In this document: piece after piece, positions 1 through 8,296 of the stretch | How positions within the stretch are numbered: the stretch's first letter is position 1 | Layout of the letters: each line of letters opens with the position of its first letter | Origin: Streptomyces aurantiacus JA 4570 | GTDB lineage: Bacteria; Actinomycetota; Actinomycetes; Streptomycetales; Streptomycetaceae | Length of the DNA stretch: 38,213 bases | Direction: 5' to 3' | Assembly (NCBI RefSeq): GCF_000414115.1 | Contig: NZ_AOPZ01000142.1 | Span: 1 to 38,213 of the forward strand | Program-made: the position numbers and the translations under genes | The notes under the pieces: model-generated | Database searches by the model: none | What the model saw: the letters and a program-made list of their open reading frames with translations, nothing else | What the model was told of the DNA's origin: nothing

Positions 1-60
1 GTGGGAGAAAAAAACCCCGTTCGCGGCGCGAGAACACCCACGGTCACCGGGGAAACCCCC

Positions 61-702
61 TCAGGCCCCGGGGCCAGAAGCCGCCGCTGCCGCGAGACCC
101 CCCAGAATCAGCAGCGTGAACCGGCGGGCCCACTCCCTGTCCACCGGTTCCGCGCTGACCAGAGCGCGATGCACCACCGCACCGGCGATCACGTCGAAGA
201 TGAGGTCCGCGGTGACCGCGGCGGTGGCCGCGTCGGGCTCGACGGGGAGTTCGCCGCGGGCCTGGGCGCGGGCCCGGCCGGTGAGGACGAGCCGCTTCTG
301 GCGGTCGACGATGGACGCGCGGACGCGTTCGCGCAGCGGCTCGTCCGTCGTGGACTCGGCGACCACCGCCATCAGCGCGGTCTTCGTCTCGGGCCGCCCG
401 AGCAGCGCGGCGAACTGCAGCACCACGCCCTCGATGTCCGCGGCCAGGCTGCCGCTGTCCGGCAGTTCGAGCTCGTCGAAGAGCTCGGCCACGGCGTCCA
501 CCACCAGCTCGCTCTTGCCCGCCCAGCGCCGGTAGAGGGTGGTCTTGGCCACCCCCGCCCGGGTGGCCACGTCGCCCATGGTCAGCTTCGTCCAGCCGAG
601 GTCGACCAGGGCCTGCCTGGTCGCTTCGAGAATGGCGGTGTCCGCCTCTGCGCTGCGCGGTCGTCCTCCGGCGCGCGTCGGCGGTGTGTTGCGGCTCTGC
701 AT
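61..702 (-). CDS. TetR/AcrR family transcriptional regulator
   Basis: A 213-residue one-domain repressor of the TetR family. The N-terminal DNA-binding region (about residues 20-65) reads AILEATRQALVDLGW, then TMGDVATRAGVAKTTLYRRW, which is the classic TetR helix-turn-helix with its K-T-T-L-Y-R-R-W recognition helix. The rest is a variable helical ligand-binding and dimer domain of the length usual for the family. I chose the ATG at 702. An 18-bp near-palindrome sits only 7 bases upstream of it (710-727) and is the likely operator, so the gene is probably autoregulated. Its target beyond itself is unknown; the divergent thioredoxin gene starts 308 bp away and could share control. The ligand cannot be read from sequence. 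Confidence 0.93.
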   Translation of the reverse strand: MQSRNTPPTRAGGRPRSAEADTAILEATRQALVDLGWTKLTMGDVATRAGVAKTTLYRRWAGKSELVVDAVAELFDELELPDSGSLAADIEGVVLQFAALLGRPETKTALMAVVAESTTDEPLRERVRASIVDRQKRLVLTGRARAQARGELPVEPDAATAAVTADLIFDVIAGAVVHRALVSAEPVDREWARRFTLLILGGLAAAAASGPGA

Positions 703-709
703 CCCGCGA

Positions 710-727
710 CCATACCGGCCAGTATGG
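710..727. promoter_or_regulatory. Probable TetR operator (18-bp palindrome)
   Basis: CCATAC-CGGCCA-GTATGG: eight of nine base pairs are symmetric, with only the third pair from the centre (C/A) mismatched. It lies immediately upstream of the TetR start at 702, the usual position of an autoregulatory TetR operator. That this regulator binds it is inference. Confidence 0.65.
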
Positions 728-1010
728 GCGCCCTGGCCAGCAGCGAGTGAGGCAGATCACGCGACGCCCGCTGCCGCGCCCCGCGTCCGCCAGTTACGCT
801 ACGAGCCGTAGCGAAAGCTGCGTACAAGCGTACGAGCCAGACACCGCCCCAGGGGCGGCAACCACGGCGCGGGGTGGGGACCCCGTGCGACGCAGGATCC
901 TCCTCGGGACCTGGAGGAACGAGGGGGCCGGGTTCGTCCGGCGGCACCGCGATCCGGCGGGTGCCCGCAGGCGGGCACGGTTCCCGCGCGGCTTGGGGGA
1001 GGATGTACTC

Positions 1011-1994
1011 ATGCAGCCACGGAACATGTCCATGAGCGGAGTCGTCGACCTTGCCGCGGTGAAGGCGGCGCAGGAGGCCAAGGCGAAGGCGGAGCAGGCG
1101 CGCGCCGAAGCGGCCAGGCAGGGCGGCGGGGGTCCCGGGGCCGCGGTCTCTCCCGCGAGTCTCGTCATCGACGTCGACGAGGCGGGCTTCGAGCGTGATG
1201 TCCTGCAGCGCTCCACCGAAGTGCCCGTCGTCATCGACTTCTGGGCCGAGTGGTGCGAGCCGTGCAAGCAGCTCAGCCCGCTCCTGGAGCGCCTGACCCG
1301 CGAGTACAACGGCCGCTTCGTGCTCGCGAAGATCGACGTCGACGCGAACCAGATGCTGATGCAGCAGTTCGGGGTGCAGGGCATCCCGGCGGTCTTCGCG
1401 GTGGTGGCCGGGCAGGCCCTGCCGCTCTTCCAGGGCGCGGCCCCCGAGGCCCAGATCCGCCAGACCCTGGACCAGCTCATCCAGGTCGGCGAGGAGCGCT
1501 TCGGCCTCACGGGTCTGGCCGTCGACGCGGACGCCGAGGCCGGCGCGCCGGCCGCCGAGCCCACCGTCCCGGCCGGTCCGTACGACGCCCTGCTCGAAGC
1601 GGCCGTCCAGGCCCTGGACGCGGGCGACTTGGGCGGCGCCGTCCAGGCGTACAAGAACGTGCTGAGCGACGACCCCGGCAACACCGAGGCCAAGCTCGGC
1701 CTCGCCCAGGCCGAACTGCTCCAGCGGGTGCAGAACCTGGACCCCGCCGCCGTACGCAAGGACGCCGCCGAGAAGCCCGGCGACGCCCGGGCGCAGATCG
1801 CCGCCGCCGATCTCGACCTCGTCGGCGGCCATGTCGAGGACGCCTTCGCCCGCCTCATCGACACGGTCAAGCGCACCGCGGGCGACGACCGGGACGCCGC
1901 CCGCGTGCGGCTTCTCGAACTCTTCGAGGTGGTCGGCGGTGACGACCCGCGGGTGACCTCGGCGCGCACGGCGCTGGCGCGGGTGCTCTTCTGA
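1011..1994 (+). CDS. Thioredoxin-TPR protein (CnoX/YbbN-like co-chaperone)
   Basis: 327 residues. An N-terminal Ala/Lys/Glu-rich helix (about 13-40) precedes a thioredoxin fold (about 50-160) with the active-site motif WAEWCEPCK (Cys82 and Cys85), then a TPR-like helical C-terminal half with alternating Ala/Leu/Asp helices such as LEAAVQALDAGDLGGAVQAY. This trx + TPR architecture is that of YbbN/CnoX, a cytoplasmic redox-linked holdase that hands clients to chaperonins. E. coli CnoX lacks the first cysteine, whereas this protein keeps both, so it should retain dithiol chemistry. The ATG at 1011 is chosen because GGGGGAGG ends 8 bases before it; the frame is open further upstream but without a comparable ribosome site. 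Monocistronic. A palindrome CGCTAC-GAGCC-GTAGCG (797-813) and a repeated TACGAGCC (800-807, 831-838) lie in its upstream region. Confidence 0.9.
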   Translation: MQPRNMSMSGVVDLAAVKAAQEAKAKAEQARAEAARQGGGGPGAAVSPASLVIDVDEAGFERDVLQRSTEVPVVIDFWAEWCEPCKQLSPLLERLTREYNGRFVLAKIDVDANQMLMQQFGVQGIPAVFAVVAGQALPLFQGAAPEAQIRQTLDQLIQVGEERFGLTGLAVDADAEAGAPAAEPTVPAGPYDALLEAAVQALDAGDLGGAVQAYKNVLSDDPGNTEAKLGLAQAELLQRVQNLDPAAVRKDAAEKPGDARAQIAAADLDLVGGHVEDAFARLIDTVKRTAGDDRDAARVRLLELFEVVGGDDPRVTSARTALARVLF

Positions 1995-2681
1995 CGTGCC
2001 GTCGGGGCGCGTCGCCCCGGCCCGGCGTTCTGCCGGATTTGCCCCGCGCCGTTCGCTGACCAGTCGTTAAGCGTCCGGAGTCGTGGGGCTCAAGTGAAAA
2101 GTCTGTCGAGGCAGCGCCACAGTGGCCGTGCTTTACCAAATCTTGGTAAACACGGCCACTGTTACTTGGAGTAAGCCCAGAGCGTCGATCTGTCCGACTC
2201 TGTTCCTCAATCAACCGTTCTTGTCCATCTGTTGACAACACCGTCCGTCGTTGGTCGATGCCGGGCGGTGCCGGGTCGGTTATCCGGCCGTTACCAGCGA
2301 GTAACGAACCCCCTTGTGCGGGCGCCGAGAATGCACCACGATCGGCCACGCTCGGTCCATTGCCCGCAGCCCGACAGCCATTCGGGAGACGGGATTTCTG
2401 GGTCCCCACCGGGCAGGCCGACGGCGCCGTCGCCGGTCTGGGACAGGGGGGTCTCTGCCACTCCCGGCAGGGCCTGTCCAGCAAGGTTGTGCGTGATGCG
2501 TCAGGCGCGACCAGTGGTTGTCGCTCGGGGGTGATCGCCGGTGATCGAGGCGCACAGCGCGTCTGTTGGCACAGGCGCTCTCCTTACCGAGGACGTAGCA
2601 CTTCTCCCATCCCCGCCCGGCTGAGCCGCCCGAGAGGGACCAGCGAGGGCCGGAGATGTACGTCCGAGAAGGAGGAAAGTC
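1995..2681. other. 687-bp intergenic regulatory region
   Basis: No gene that I can support. It holds a long hairpin (2119-2162), an inverted repeat CGTTAC-N6-GTAACG (2289-2306), a TTGACA at 2232-2237 without a convincing -10, and unusual A+T-rich patches for this genome around 2060-2240. The strong ribosome site GAAGGAGGAAAG for the next gene lies at its right end. Confidence 0.6.
2119..2162. terminator. Long hairpin, likely terminator of the thioredoxin gene
   Basis: Two 20-base arms (ACAGTGGCCGTG + TTTACCAA against TTGGTAAA + CACGGCCACTGT) pair perfectly around a 3-base ATC loop, with one bulged C at 2131. It sits 125 bp after the thioredoxin stop. It has no U tract, as is common in Streptomyces terminators. 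The A+T-rich inner half is unusual here, and a protein-binding palindrome is the alternative reading. Confidence 0.55.
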
Positions 2682-3299
2682 ATGGAGTCCGTGGCTCGTG
2701 GCGGAACCAGATGGAAGCGGTTCGCCGTGGTCATGGTGCCGAGCGTCGCGGCGACTGCCGCGATAGGCGTGGCCCTCTCGCAGGGTGCGCTCGCGGCATC
2801 GTTCAGTGTGTCGGGTCAGCAGTTCAAGGTGACCGCAAAGCAGCTCGACGGTACGGGATTCGTCCAGTACGGGGCTATGGACAGCGGCAAGTCGGGTAAC
2901 CACCCGGTCGCCGTGGTCGGCATGGATTCGGCGAAGATCACCAACCTGTGTCAGTCCGTGGTCGTTCCGGTCCCGGTCTTCGGCGACATTTCGATGGTGC
3001 TCAAGGCCGGTGGCAAGGGCAGCCCGAGAGTCGAGGCGAAGAAGCTCTACATCGACGCGGACGACCTGCGCGCCAACGCGACGTTCACCAACGTCGACAT
3101 CGGTGTCTCGGTCGACCGCACGACGAAGGGCCCGGGTCCGGCCAAGGGCGACAAGTACGTCCCGGACTCGTTCGCGCAGCAGGCCGACAAGGTCCGCTTC
3201 ACCGACGTCAAGCAGCGCGCGTGGGCGACCACCGCCGGCACCTTCAAGCTCTCTGGCCTCGGTATGTCGGTCAAGAAGGGCAAGCACGAGTGCTACTGA
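2682..3299 (+). CDS. Secreted DUF6230 family protein
   Basis: 205 residues. A signal peptide is clear: basic start (RGGTRWKR), hydrophobic core (about 14-33) and a likely cleavage after SQGALA at about residue 38. The mature part is beta-rich (FSVSGQQFKVTAKQLDGTG...) with two cysteines, one mid-chain (TNLCQS) and one at the end (HECY), which could form a disulfide outside the cell. I recognise the family as DUF6230, sometimes labelled cholesterol esterase in actinomycetes, but I see no lipase Gly-X-Ser-X-Gly motif, so that label is not supported. The start is set by GAGAAGGAGGAAAGTC just upstream. It leads a module with the DUF6114 membrane protein and the secreted coiled-coil protein that follow; joint envelope function is inference. 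Confidence 0.87.
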   Translation: MESVARGGTRWKRFAVVMVPSVAATAAIGVALSQGALAASFSVSGQQFKVTAKQLDGTGFVQYGAMDSGKSGNHPVAVVGMDSAKITNLCQSVVVPVPVFGDISMVLKAGGKGSPRVEAKKLYIDADDLRANATFTNVDIGVSVDRTTKGPGPAKGDKYVPDSFAQQADKVRFTDVKQRAWATTAGTFKLSGLGMSVKKGKHECY

Positions 3300-3508
3300 G
3301 GCAGTTGCGTCCTCGGTCACCTCAATCTCATCCGCTTCGTCTTCACCGAGGCCGTCGTTGAGGCCGCACTTGAGGCCATTGCTGTCCTAAGCCGCACTTG
3401 TTGCGCTGAACGGCCGGGCGCGGGGGCGCCACCCATTCTCAACCAGCCGTCCCCGTGCCCGAATCCGCACACACAGAACCAAACGCCATACCCGAGGAGC
3501 TGTACGAC

Positions 3509-4087
3509 ATGAGCGCCGAAGCGCAAGTGGGCCTTGGTCACAAGCTGGGTCGGGTGCGCCTTCGTTTCCGGGGGTGGCGCGGTCAGCGCCCGTTCTGGGG
3601 TGGCCTGCTGACTCTGCTCGGCGGCATCCCGATCATGTACTTCCCGTACGCGAACCTCACGCTCGGCACGATGACCATCCGGATGGCGACCACCGCCGGC
3701 GCCGGATCGCTGATCATCGGCGTGCTGCTTGTCGTGCTCGGCCTGACCATGTGGTTCCAGCCGATGTCCCGCGTGTTCGCGGGCGTGGCTGCGATTCTGC
3801 TCGCCCTGGTCTCCCTGGTGGTGTCCAACTTCGGCGGCTTCGTCATGGGCTTCCTGCTCGCCCTCGTCGGCGGTGCGCTCGGTGTCTCCTGGATGCCGAC
3901 GCGGCTCGAGAAGCGGTCGAAGCGGCGCGAGAAGGCGCCGGACGCCGGAGACCTCGACGACGGGGCCCCGGAGCCCGCGGCCACGGGGGCCGCGAACGGG
4001 GTCACGCCGGTGGCGGGCGGTGCGACCGATGACTTGTCAGGATCGAGCCCGACGAACGGGACGAACGGGAGGCACCGTGCCGGCTGA
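3509..4087 (+). CDS. Four-helix membrane protein, DUF6114 family
   Basis: 192 residues. Four hydrophobic segments are visible: PFWGGLLTLLGGIPIMYF, GSLIIGVLLVVLGLTMWF, VFAGVAAILLALVSLVV and GFVMGFLLALVGGALGVSW. A short basic N-terminus (GRVRLRFRGWRGQRP) precedes them and a charged, Ala/Gly-rich tail of about 45 residues follows, probably cytoplasmic. An upstream in-frame GTG at 3455 is possible, but the ATG at 3509 has GAGGAG 9 bases before it. DUF6114 proteins usually follow DUF6230 genes in Streptomyces. Its stop lies inside the next gene (11-bp overlap with the GTG at 4077), which suggests translational coupling. Biochemical function is not known. Confidence 0.86.
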   Translation: MSAEAQVGLGHKLGRVRLRFRGWRGQRPFWGGLLTLLGGIPIMYFPYANLTLGTMTIRMATTAGAGSLIIGVLLVVLGLTMWFQPMSRVFAGVAAILLALVSLVVSNFGGFVMGFLLALVGGALGVSWMPTRLEKRSKRREKAPDAGDLDDGAPEPAATGAANGVTPVAGGATDDLSGSSPTNGTNGRHRAG

Positions 4088-5465
4088 CGAGGCGCGCCGC
4101 GGAACTGATGCGGCCACGTCCCGCGCGAGAACGGGGCCGCGGCACGCGGCCCCGAAGAAGCCGCTGCTGACCCGGCTGCAGATGCCCGCGGGCAAGGCGA
4201 TAGCCATCGCGGCCATGCCCACCGCCGTGCTCATGGGCATGGGCCTCACCCCCCAGCTCGCGCAGGCGAAGCCGGGCGTCCCCAAGAACCCCTTCCGGGA
4301 CGGCCCTTGCGTCACGGCGCCGGACGAGCAGTCCGCGGAGGCGGAGCAGAAGGCCAAGGACAAGGCCGCGAAGGAGGCCGAGGAGAAGGCCGAGGCCGCG
4401 CGCAAGAAGGCCGACGAGGTCAAGGAGAAGGCCGAGGGCGCCGAAGACAAGGGCGGCAAGGACGGCGAGGCCGGCAAGGCCGGCAAGGATGACGACGGCG
4501 ACAGGTCCGGGTCGACCTCGTCGCGCGCCGGTGACGACGACGGCGACAAGGCCGACGCGGACGGCGACGGCGGCGGCGAGGCGAAGGCCCCGGAGCCGGA
4601 CCCCGCCCCCTCCGAGACCAAGAACCCGTTGGACCCGCTGGGTGTCGGCGACGCGCTGAAGGACCTCCTCACGCCCAAGGAGCAGGAGGAGCGGGAGGCG
4701 GCCGAGAAGGAGTCGCCCGACCCGAAGCCGTCCGAGTCCGCCGACAAGGACGCGACGGAATCCAAGGACTCCGACAACGCCACCAAGCCCGTCGGCGAGG
4801 TCCTCGACAAGGCGAAGGACGGCCTGAAGGACACCGCGGACAACGCCGAGGACGGCGTCAAGGACACCGTCGAGAAGGCCGAGGAAGCCGCCGAGAAGGC
4901 CGAGAAGGCGGCGGAGAAGGCCAAGGACAAGGCCGACCCGGAAGCCTCCGAGGACCCCATGGCGCCGGACGAGAACGGCAAGAAGCCGTTCCCGTGCGTG
5001 GTGGAGAAGAAGGTCGACGGCGACGACGAGCAGTCGCCCGCGCCGATCCCGAACCAGCCGTGGCACCTGGAGGCGAGCTCGCTGCTCCTCAAGGGCGCGG
5101 ACTACAAGGGCGTCGTGAACCTGAAGATGCCCAACGGCCAGACCAAGCAGGCGCTGAAGTACATCATCAGCGGCGGCACGGACATCGGCGACCTGCACCA
5201 GATCGTCGAAGGGCCGGGCGGCAAGAAGTACCACGTCCAGGCCGCCAAGGGCTCCACGTCCACGATCCGCAACGGCGACACGACGATGTACACGGAGCGG
5301 ATCTCCGGCAACCTCTTCGGCCTGATCCCGATCACCTTCGACCCGGAGCACCCGCCGCCGCTCAACCTGCCGCTGATCTACTTCACGAACGTGAAGGTCC
5401 AGCAGGCGGGCCAGTTCGGCGGCGAACTCACCGTCCCCGGCCTGCACCAGTCGATCACCGACTGA
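4077..5465 (+). CDS. Secreted Lys/Glu/Ala-rich surface protein with LEA-like 11-residue repeats
   Basis: 462 residues from the GTG at 4077 (GGGAGG 4 bases upstream), overlapping the DUF6114 stop. An N-terminal signal or anchor segment (about 39-64, ending LAQA) leads out of the cell. Residues 79-300 are low complexity: Lys/Glu/Ala helices, an Asp-rich stretch at about 137-168 (DDDGD repeats, possibly metal binding), and three tandem 11-residue units at 248-280 (DGLKDTADNAE, DGVKDTVEKAE, EAAEKAEKAAE) that resemble group-3 LEA repeats. Two cysteines (78 and 307) flank this region. A folded C-terminal domain (about 326-462) is rich in beta-type sequence (HLEASSLLLKGADYKGVVNL). The role is unknown. 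Position and topology suggest an extended cell-surface protein working with the two genes before it. Confidence 0.82.
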   Translation: MPADEARRGTDAATSRARTGPRHAAPKKPLLTRLQMPAGKAIAIAAMPTAVLMGMGLTPQLAQAKPGVPKNPFRDGPCVTAPDEQSAEAEQKAKDKAAKEAEEKAEAARKKADEVKEKAEGAEDKGGKDGEAGKAGKDDDGDRSGSTSSRAGDDDGDKADADGDGGGEAKAPEPDPAPSETKNPLDPLGVGDALKDLLTPKEQEEREAAEKESPDPKPSESADKDATESKDSDNATKPVGEVLDKAKDGLKDTADNAEDGVKDTVEKAEEAAEKAEKAAEKAKDKADPEASEDPMAPDENGKKPFPCVVEKKVDGDDEQSPAPIPNQPWHLEASSLLLKGADYKGVVNLKMPNGQTKQALKYIISGGTDIGDLHQIVEGPGGKKYHVQAAKGSTSTIRNGDTTMYTERISGNLFGLIPITFDPEHPPPLNLPLIYFTNVKVQQAGQFGGELTVPGLHQSITD

Positions 5466-5509
5466 GCGGTCGGCACGGGGTCCCGAAGCCCGTTCCGGGA
5501 GCCGCAGAG

Positions 5510-5548
5510 CGCTGAGGGCGCCCCCTTTCGCAGGGGGCGCCCTCAGCG
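5510..5548. terminator. Bidirectional terminator hairpin
   Basis: A perfect 16-bp stem (CGCTGAGGGCGCCCCC pairing with GGGGGCGCCCTCAGCG) around the 7-base loop TTTCGCA. It lies between the convergent stops at 5465 (+) and 5572 (-) and can serve both. Confidence 0.88.
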
Positions 5549-5571
5549 TCGTACGGAACGGTCGTACCGAA

Positions 5572-7002
5572 TCAGTCCCGGTCGCCGCCGCCCAGGTGGT
5601 GGACCCGGACCATGTTGGTGGTGCCGGGGATGCCGGGGGGCGAGCCGGCCGTGATGACCATGGTGTCGCCGTCGTTGTAGCGCTGGAGCTTGAGCACCTC
5701 GGCGTCGACCAGTTCGACCATGGCGTCGGTGTTGTCCACGTGCGGCACGACGTAGGTCTCGACGCCCCAGCTCAGGGCGAGCTGGTTGCGGGTGCTGGCG
5801 TCCGTGGTGAAGGCCAGGATCGGCTGCGCCGCGCGGTAGCGGGACAGGCGGCGGGCCGTGTCGCCGGACTTGGTGAAGGCGACAAGCGCCTTGCCGTCGA
5901 GGAAGTCGGCGATCTCGCAGGCCGCGCGGGCCACCGAACCGCCCTGCGTGCGCGGCTTCTTGCCGGGCACCAGCGGCTGCAGGCCCTTGGAGAGCAGCTC
6001 GCCCTCGGCGGCGGCGACGATCTTCGACATCGTCTTGACGGTCTCGATCGGGTACGCGCCGACGCTGGACTCGGCCGACAGCATCACCGCGTCCGCGCCG
6101 TCCAGGATCGCGTTGGCGACGTCGGACGCCTCGGCGCGCGTGGGGCGGGAGTTGGTGATCATCGACTCCATCATCTGGGTCGCGACGATCACCGGCTTGG
6201 CGTTGCGGCGGCACATCTCCACGAGGCGCTTCTGCACCATCGGGACCTTTTCGAGGGGATACTCGACGGCCAGGTCGCCGCGGGCGACCATCACGCCGTC
6301 GAAGGCCGCCACGACGGCCTCCATGTTCGCCACCGCCTGCGGCTTCTCCACCTTGGCGATGACGGGGACCCGGCGGCCCTCCTCGTCCATCACCTTGTGG
6401 ACGTCCTTGACGTCGCCCGCGTCCCGCACGAAGGACAGCGCCACCAGGTCGCAGCCCATCTTCAGGGCGAAGCGCAGGTCCTCGATGTCCTTCTCGGACA
6501 GGGCGGGGACGTTCACGGCCGCGCCGGGCAGGTTGATGCCCTTGTGGTCCGAGATGACGCCGCCCTCGATGACGATCGTCTTCACGCGCGGACCGTCGAC
6601 CTCGGTGACCTTCAGCTCGACGTTGCCGTCGTTGATGAGGACCGGGTCGCCCTTGGTCACGTCGCCGGGCAGGCCCTTGTAGGTGGTGCCGCAGATCGAC
6701 TTGTCGCCGGGCACGTCCTCGGTGGTGATGGTGAACTCGTCACCGCGCACCAGCTCGACGGGCCCCTCGGCGAAGGTCTCCAGACGGATCTTCGGGCCCT
6801 GCAGGTCGGCGAGGACACCGATCGCGCGGCCCGTCCGCTCGGCCGCGGCACGGACGCGGTCGTACCGGCCCTGGTGCTCGGCGTGCGTGCCGTGGCTGAA
6901 GTTGAAGCGGGCCACGTTCATGCCGGCCTCGATCAGCGAGACGAGCTGCTCTTCGGTGTCGACGGCGGGGCCCAGTGTGCAGACGATTTTGGAACGGCGC
7001 AT
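5572..7002 (-). CDS. pyk: Pyruvate kinase
   Basis: 476 residues, full length for bacterial pyruvate kinase (phosphoenolpyruvate + ADP to pyruvate + ATP; last glycolytic step, cytoplasm). Visible motifs are the N-terminal RRSKIVCTLGP, NVARFNFSHG, the catalytic lysine in VIAKVEKPQA (Lys217), the metal/substrate loop ARGDLAVEYP (about 240-249), ATQMMESM, and the late signature GADAVMLSAESSVGAYP. The C-terminal domain is present. The ATG at 7002 opens directly with the family start. It lies 73 bp downstream of ackA on the same strand. A perfect 12-bp palindrome CGGAATATTCCG (7031-7042) in that gap suggests separate control. Streptomyces usually carry two pyruvate kinases; this neighbourhood matches the pyk2-type locus from memory. 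Confidence 0.97.
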   Translation of the reverse strand: MRRSKIVCTLGPAVDTEEQLVSLIEAGMNVARFNFSHGTHAEHQGRYDRVRAAAERTGRAIGVLADLQGPKIRLETFAEGPVELVRGDEFTITTEDVPGDKSICGTTYKGLPGDVTKGDPVLINDGNVELKVTEVDGPRVKTIVIEGGVISDHKGINLPGAAVNVPALSEKDIEDLRFALKMGCDLVALSFVRDAGDVKDVHKVMDEEGRRVPVIAKVEKPQAVANMEAVVAAFDGVMVARGDLAVEYPLEKVPMVQKRLVEMCRRNAKPVIVATQMMESMITNSRPTRAEASDVANAILDGADAVMLSAESSVGAYPIETVKTMSKIVAAAEGELLSKGLQPLVPGKKPRTQGGSVARAACEIADFLDGKALVAFTKSGDTARRLSRYRAAQPILAFTTDASTRNQLALSWGVETYVVPHVDNTDAMVELVDAEVLKLQRYNDGDTMVITAGSPPGIPGTTNMVRVHHLGGGDRD

Positions 7003-7030
7003 GGGGCGATCCTATCGGTTTGTTTCGCTG

Positions 7031-7042
7031 CGGAATATTCCG
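7031..7042. promoter_or_regulatory. 12-bp palindrome upstream of pyk
   Basis: CGGAATATTCCG is perfectly symmetric and sits 29-40 bases upstream of the pyk start, in the ackA-pyk gap. The half-site GGAAT recurs 6 bases further upstream in the same gap. The regulator is not identified. Confidence 0.4.
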
Positions 7043-7075
7043 TCTGGTGGAATCTACAAATGGGCGACCAGGTGC

Positions 7076-8296
7076 TCAGCTGTTCTTTCCGGCCAGTGCT
7101 GCCAGTGCATAAGTCTGCGTCGCGATTTCCAGTTCTTCGTCGGTCGGCACGACGGCGACCTTGACCCGCGCGTACTCCGGCGAGATCAGCCGCGGCTCGT
7201 CGCTGCGGACGCCGTTGAGGTCCCCGTCCACCGCGAGTCCCAGCTCCTCCAGGCCCGCGACGGCGGCCTCCCGCACCGGCGCCGCGTTCTCGCCGACGCC
7301 CGCCGTGAAGGCGATGGCGTCCACCCGGCCGAGTACCGCGTAGTAACCGCCGATGTACTTCTTCAGCCGGTGGATATAGATGTCGAAGGCCAGTCGTGCC
7401 TGTTCGTCGCCTTCGTCGATCCGGCGCCGGATCTCCCGCATGTCGTTGTCGCCGCACAGACCGATCAGACCGCTCTTCTTGTTGAGAAGAGTGTCGATCT
7501 CGTCGATGGACAGACCGCCGACGCGTGCCAAATGGAAAATGACGGCCGGGTCCAGGTCTCCTGAGCGCGTACCCATCACGAGCCCCTCCAAAGGCGTGAG
7601 ACCCATGGAAGTGTCCACGCACTTCCCGCCCCGCACGGCGGAGGCGGACGCCCCGTTGCCGAGGTGGAGGACGATCACGTTCACGTCCTCGGGAGCCTTG
7701 CCGAGCAGCTTCGCGGTCGCCCGCGACACGTACGCGTGCGAGGTGCCGTGGAAGCCGTACCGGCGCACGCGGTGCTCGTCGGCGGTGGCCACGTCGATCG
7801 CGTAGCGGGCGGCCGACTCCGGCATCGTGGTGTGGAAGGCGGTGTCGAAGACGGCGACCTGGGGCAGGTCGGGGCGCAGCGCCCGGGCCGTGCGGATGCC
7901 GGTGATGTTGGCGGGGTTGTGCAGCGGGGCCACCGGCACCAGGCGCTCGATCTCGGCGAGCACCGCGTCGTCGATGACCGTGGGCTCGGTGAACTTCAGG
8001 CCGCCGTGCACGACCCGGTGGCCGATCGCGGCCAGCTCGGGGGAGTCCAGGCCGAGCCCGTCGGCGGCCAGCTCCTCGGCGACGGCCTTCAGCGCGGCCT
8101 CGTGGTCGGCGATCGGGCCGGTGCGCTCGCGCTCGGCGCCGTCGCCCGTCAGCGGGGTGTGCTTGAGCCGCGAGGTCTCCTCGCCGATTCGCTCGACGAG
8201 GCCCATCGCGAGGCGGCTGCTGTCCGCCATGTCGAGCAGCTGGTACTTCACCGACGAGGAGCCGGAGTTGAGGACGAGGATTCGGGAGGAGCTCAC
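7076..8296 (-). CDS. ackA: Acetate kinase
   Basis: 406 residues. It interconverts acetyl phosphate + ADP and acetate + ATP, the second step of the Pta-AckA overflow and scavenging pathway. Family motifs are ILVLNSGSSSVKYQLLDM at the N-terminus, HRVVHGG, FDTAFHTTMP, RRYGFHGTSHAYVS, HLGNGASASAV with GGKCVDTSMGLTPLEGLVMGTR split across the active site, and AFTAGVGENA near the C-terminus. The GTG start at 8296 overlaps the pta stop as GTGA (8296-8293), so the two genes are almost certainly translated together. Length and motifs are complete. Confidence 0.97.
   Translation of the reverse strand: MSSSRILVLNSGSSSVKYQLLDMADSSRLAMGLVERIGEETSRLKHTPLTGDGAERERTGPIADHEAALKAVAEELAADGLGLDSPELAAIGHRVVHGGLKFTEPTVIDDAVLAEIERLVPVAPLHNPANITGIRTARALRPDLPQVAVFDTAFHTTMPESAARYAIDVATADEHRVRRYGFHGTSHAYVSRATAKLLGKAPEDVNVIVLHLGNGASASAVRGGKCVDTSMGLTPLEGLVMGTRSGDLDPAVIFHLARVGGLSIDEIDTLLNKKSGLIGLCGDNDMREIRRRIDEGDEQARLAFDIYIHRLKKYIGGYYAVLGRVDAIAFTAGVGENAAPVREAAVAGLEELGLAVDGDLNGVRSDEPRLISPEYARVKVAVVPTDEELEIATQTYALAALAGKNS

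Noticed and set aside
684..1010. Longer N-terminus for the thioredoxin-TPR protein
   Set aside because: The frame is open from 684, but the sequence is Arg-rich and non-conserved in style, and the good ribosome site lies just before 1011.
2682..3299. Cholesterol esterase function for the DUF6230 protein
   Set aside because: That label exists for the family, but no catalytic serine motif or hydrolase fold pattern is visible.
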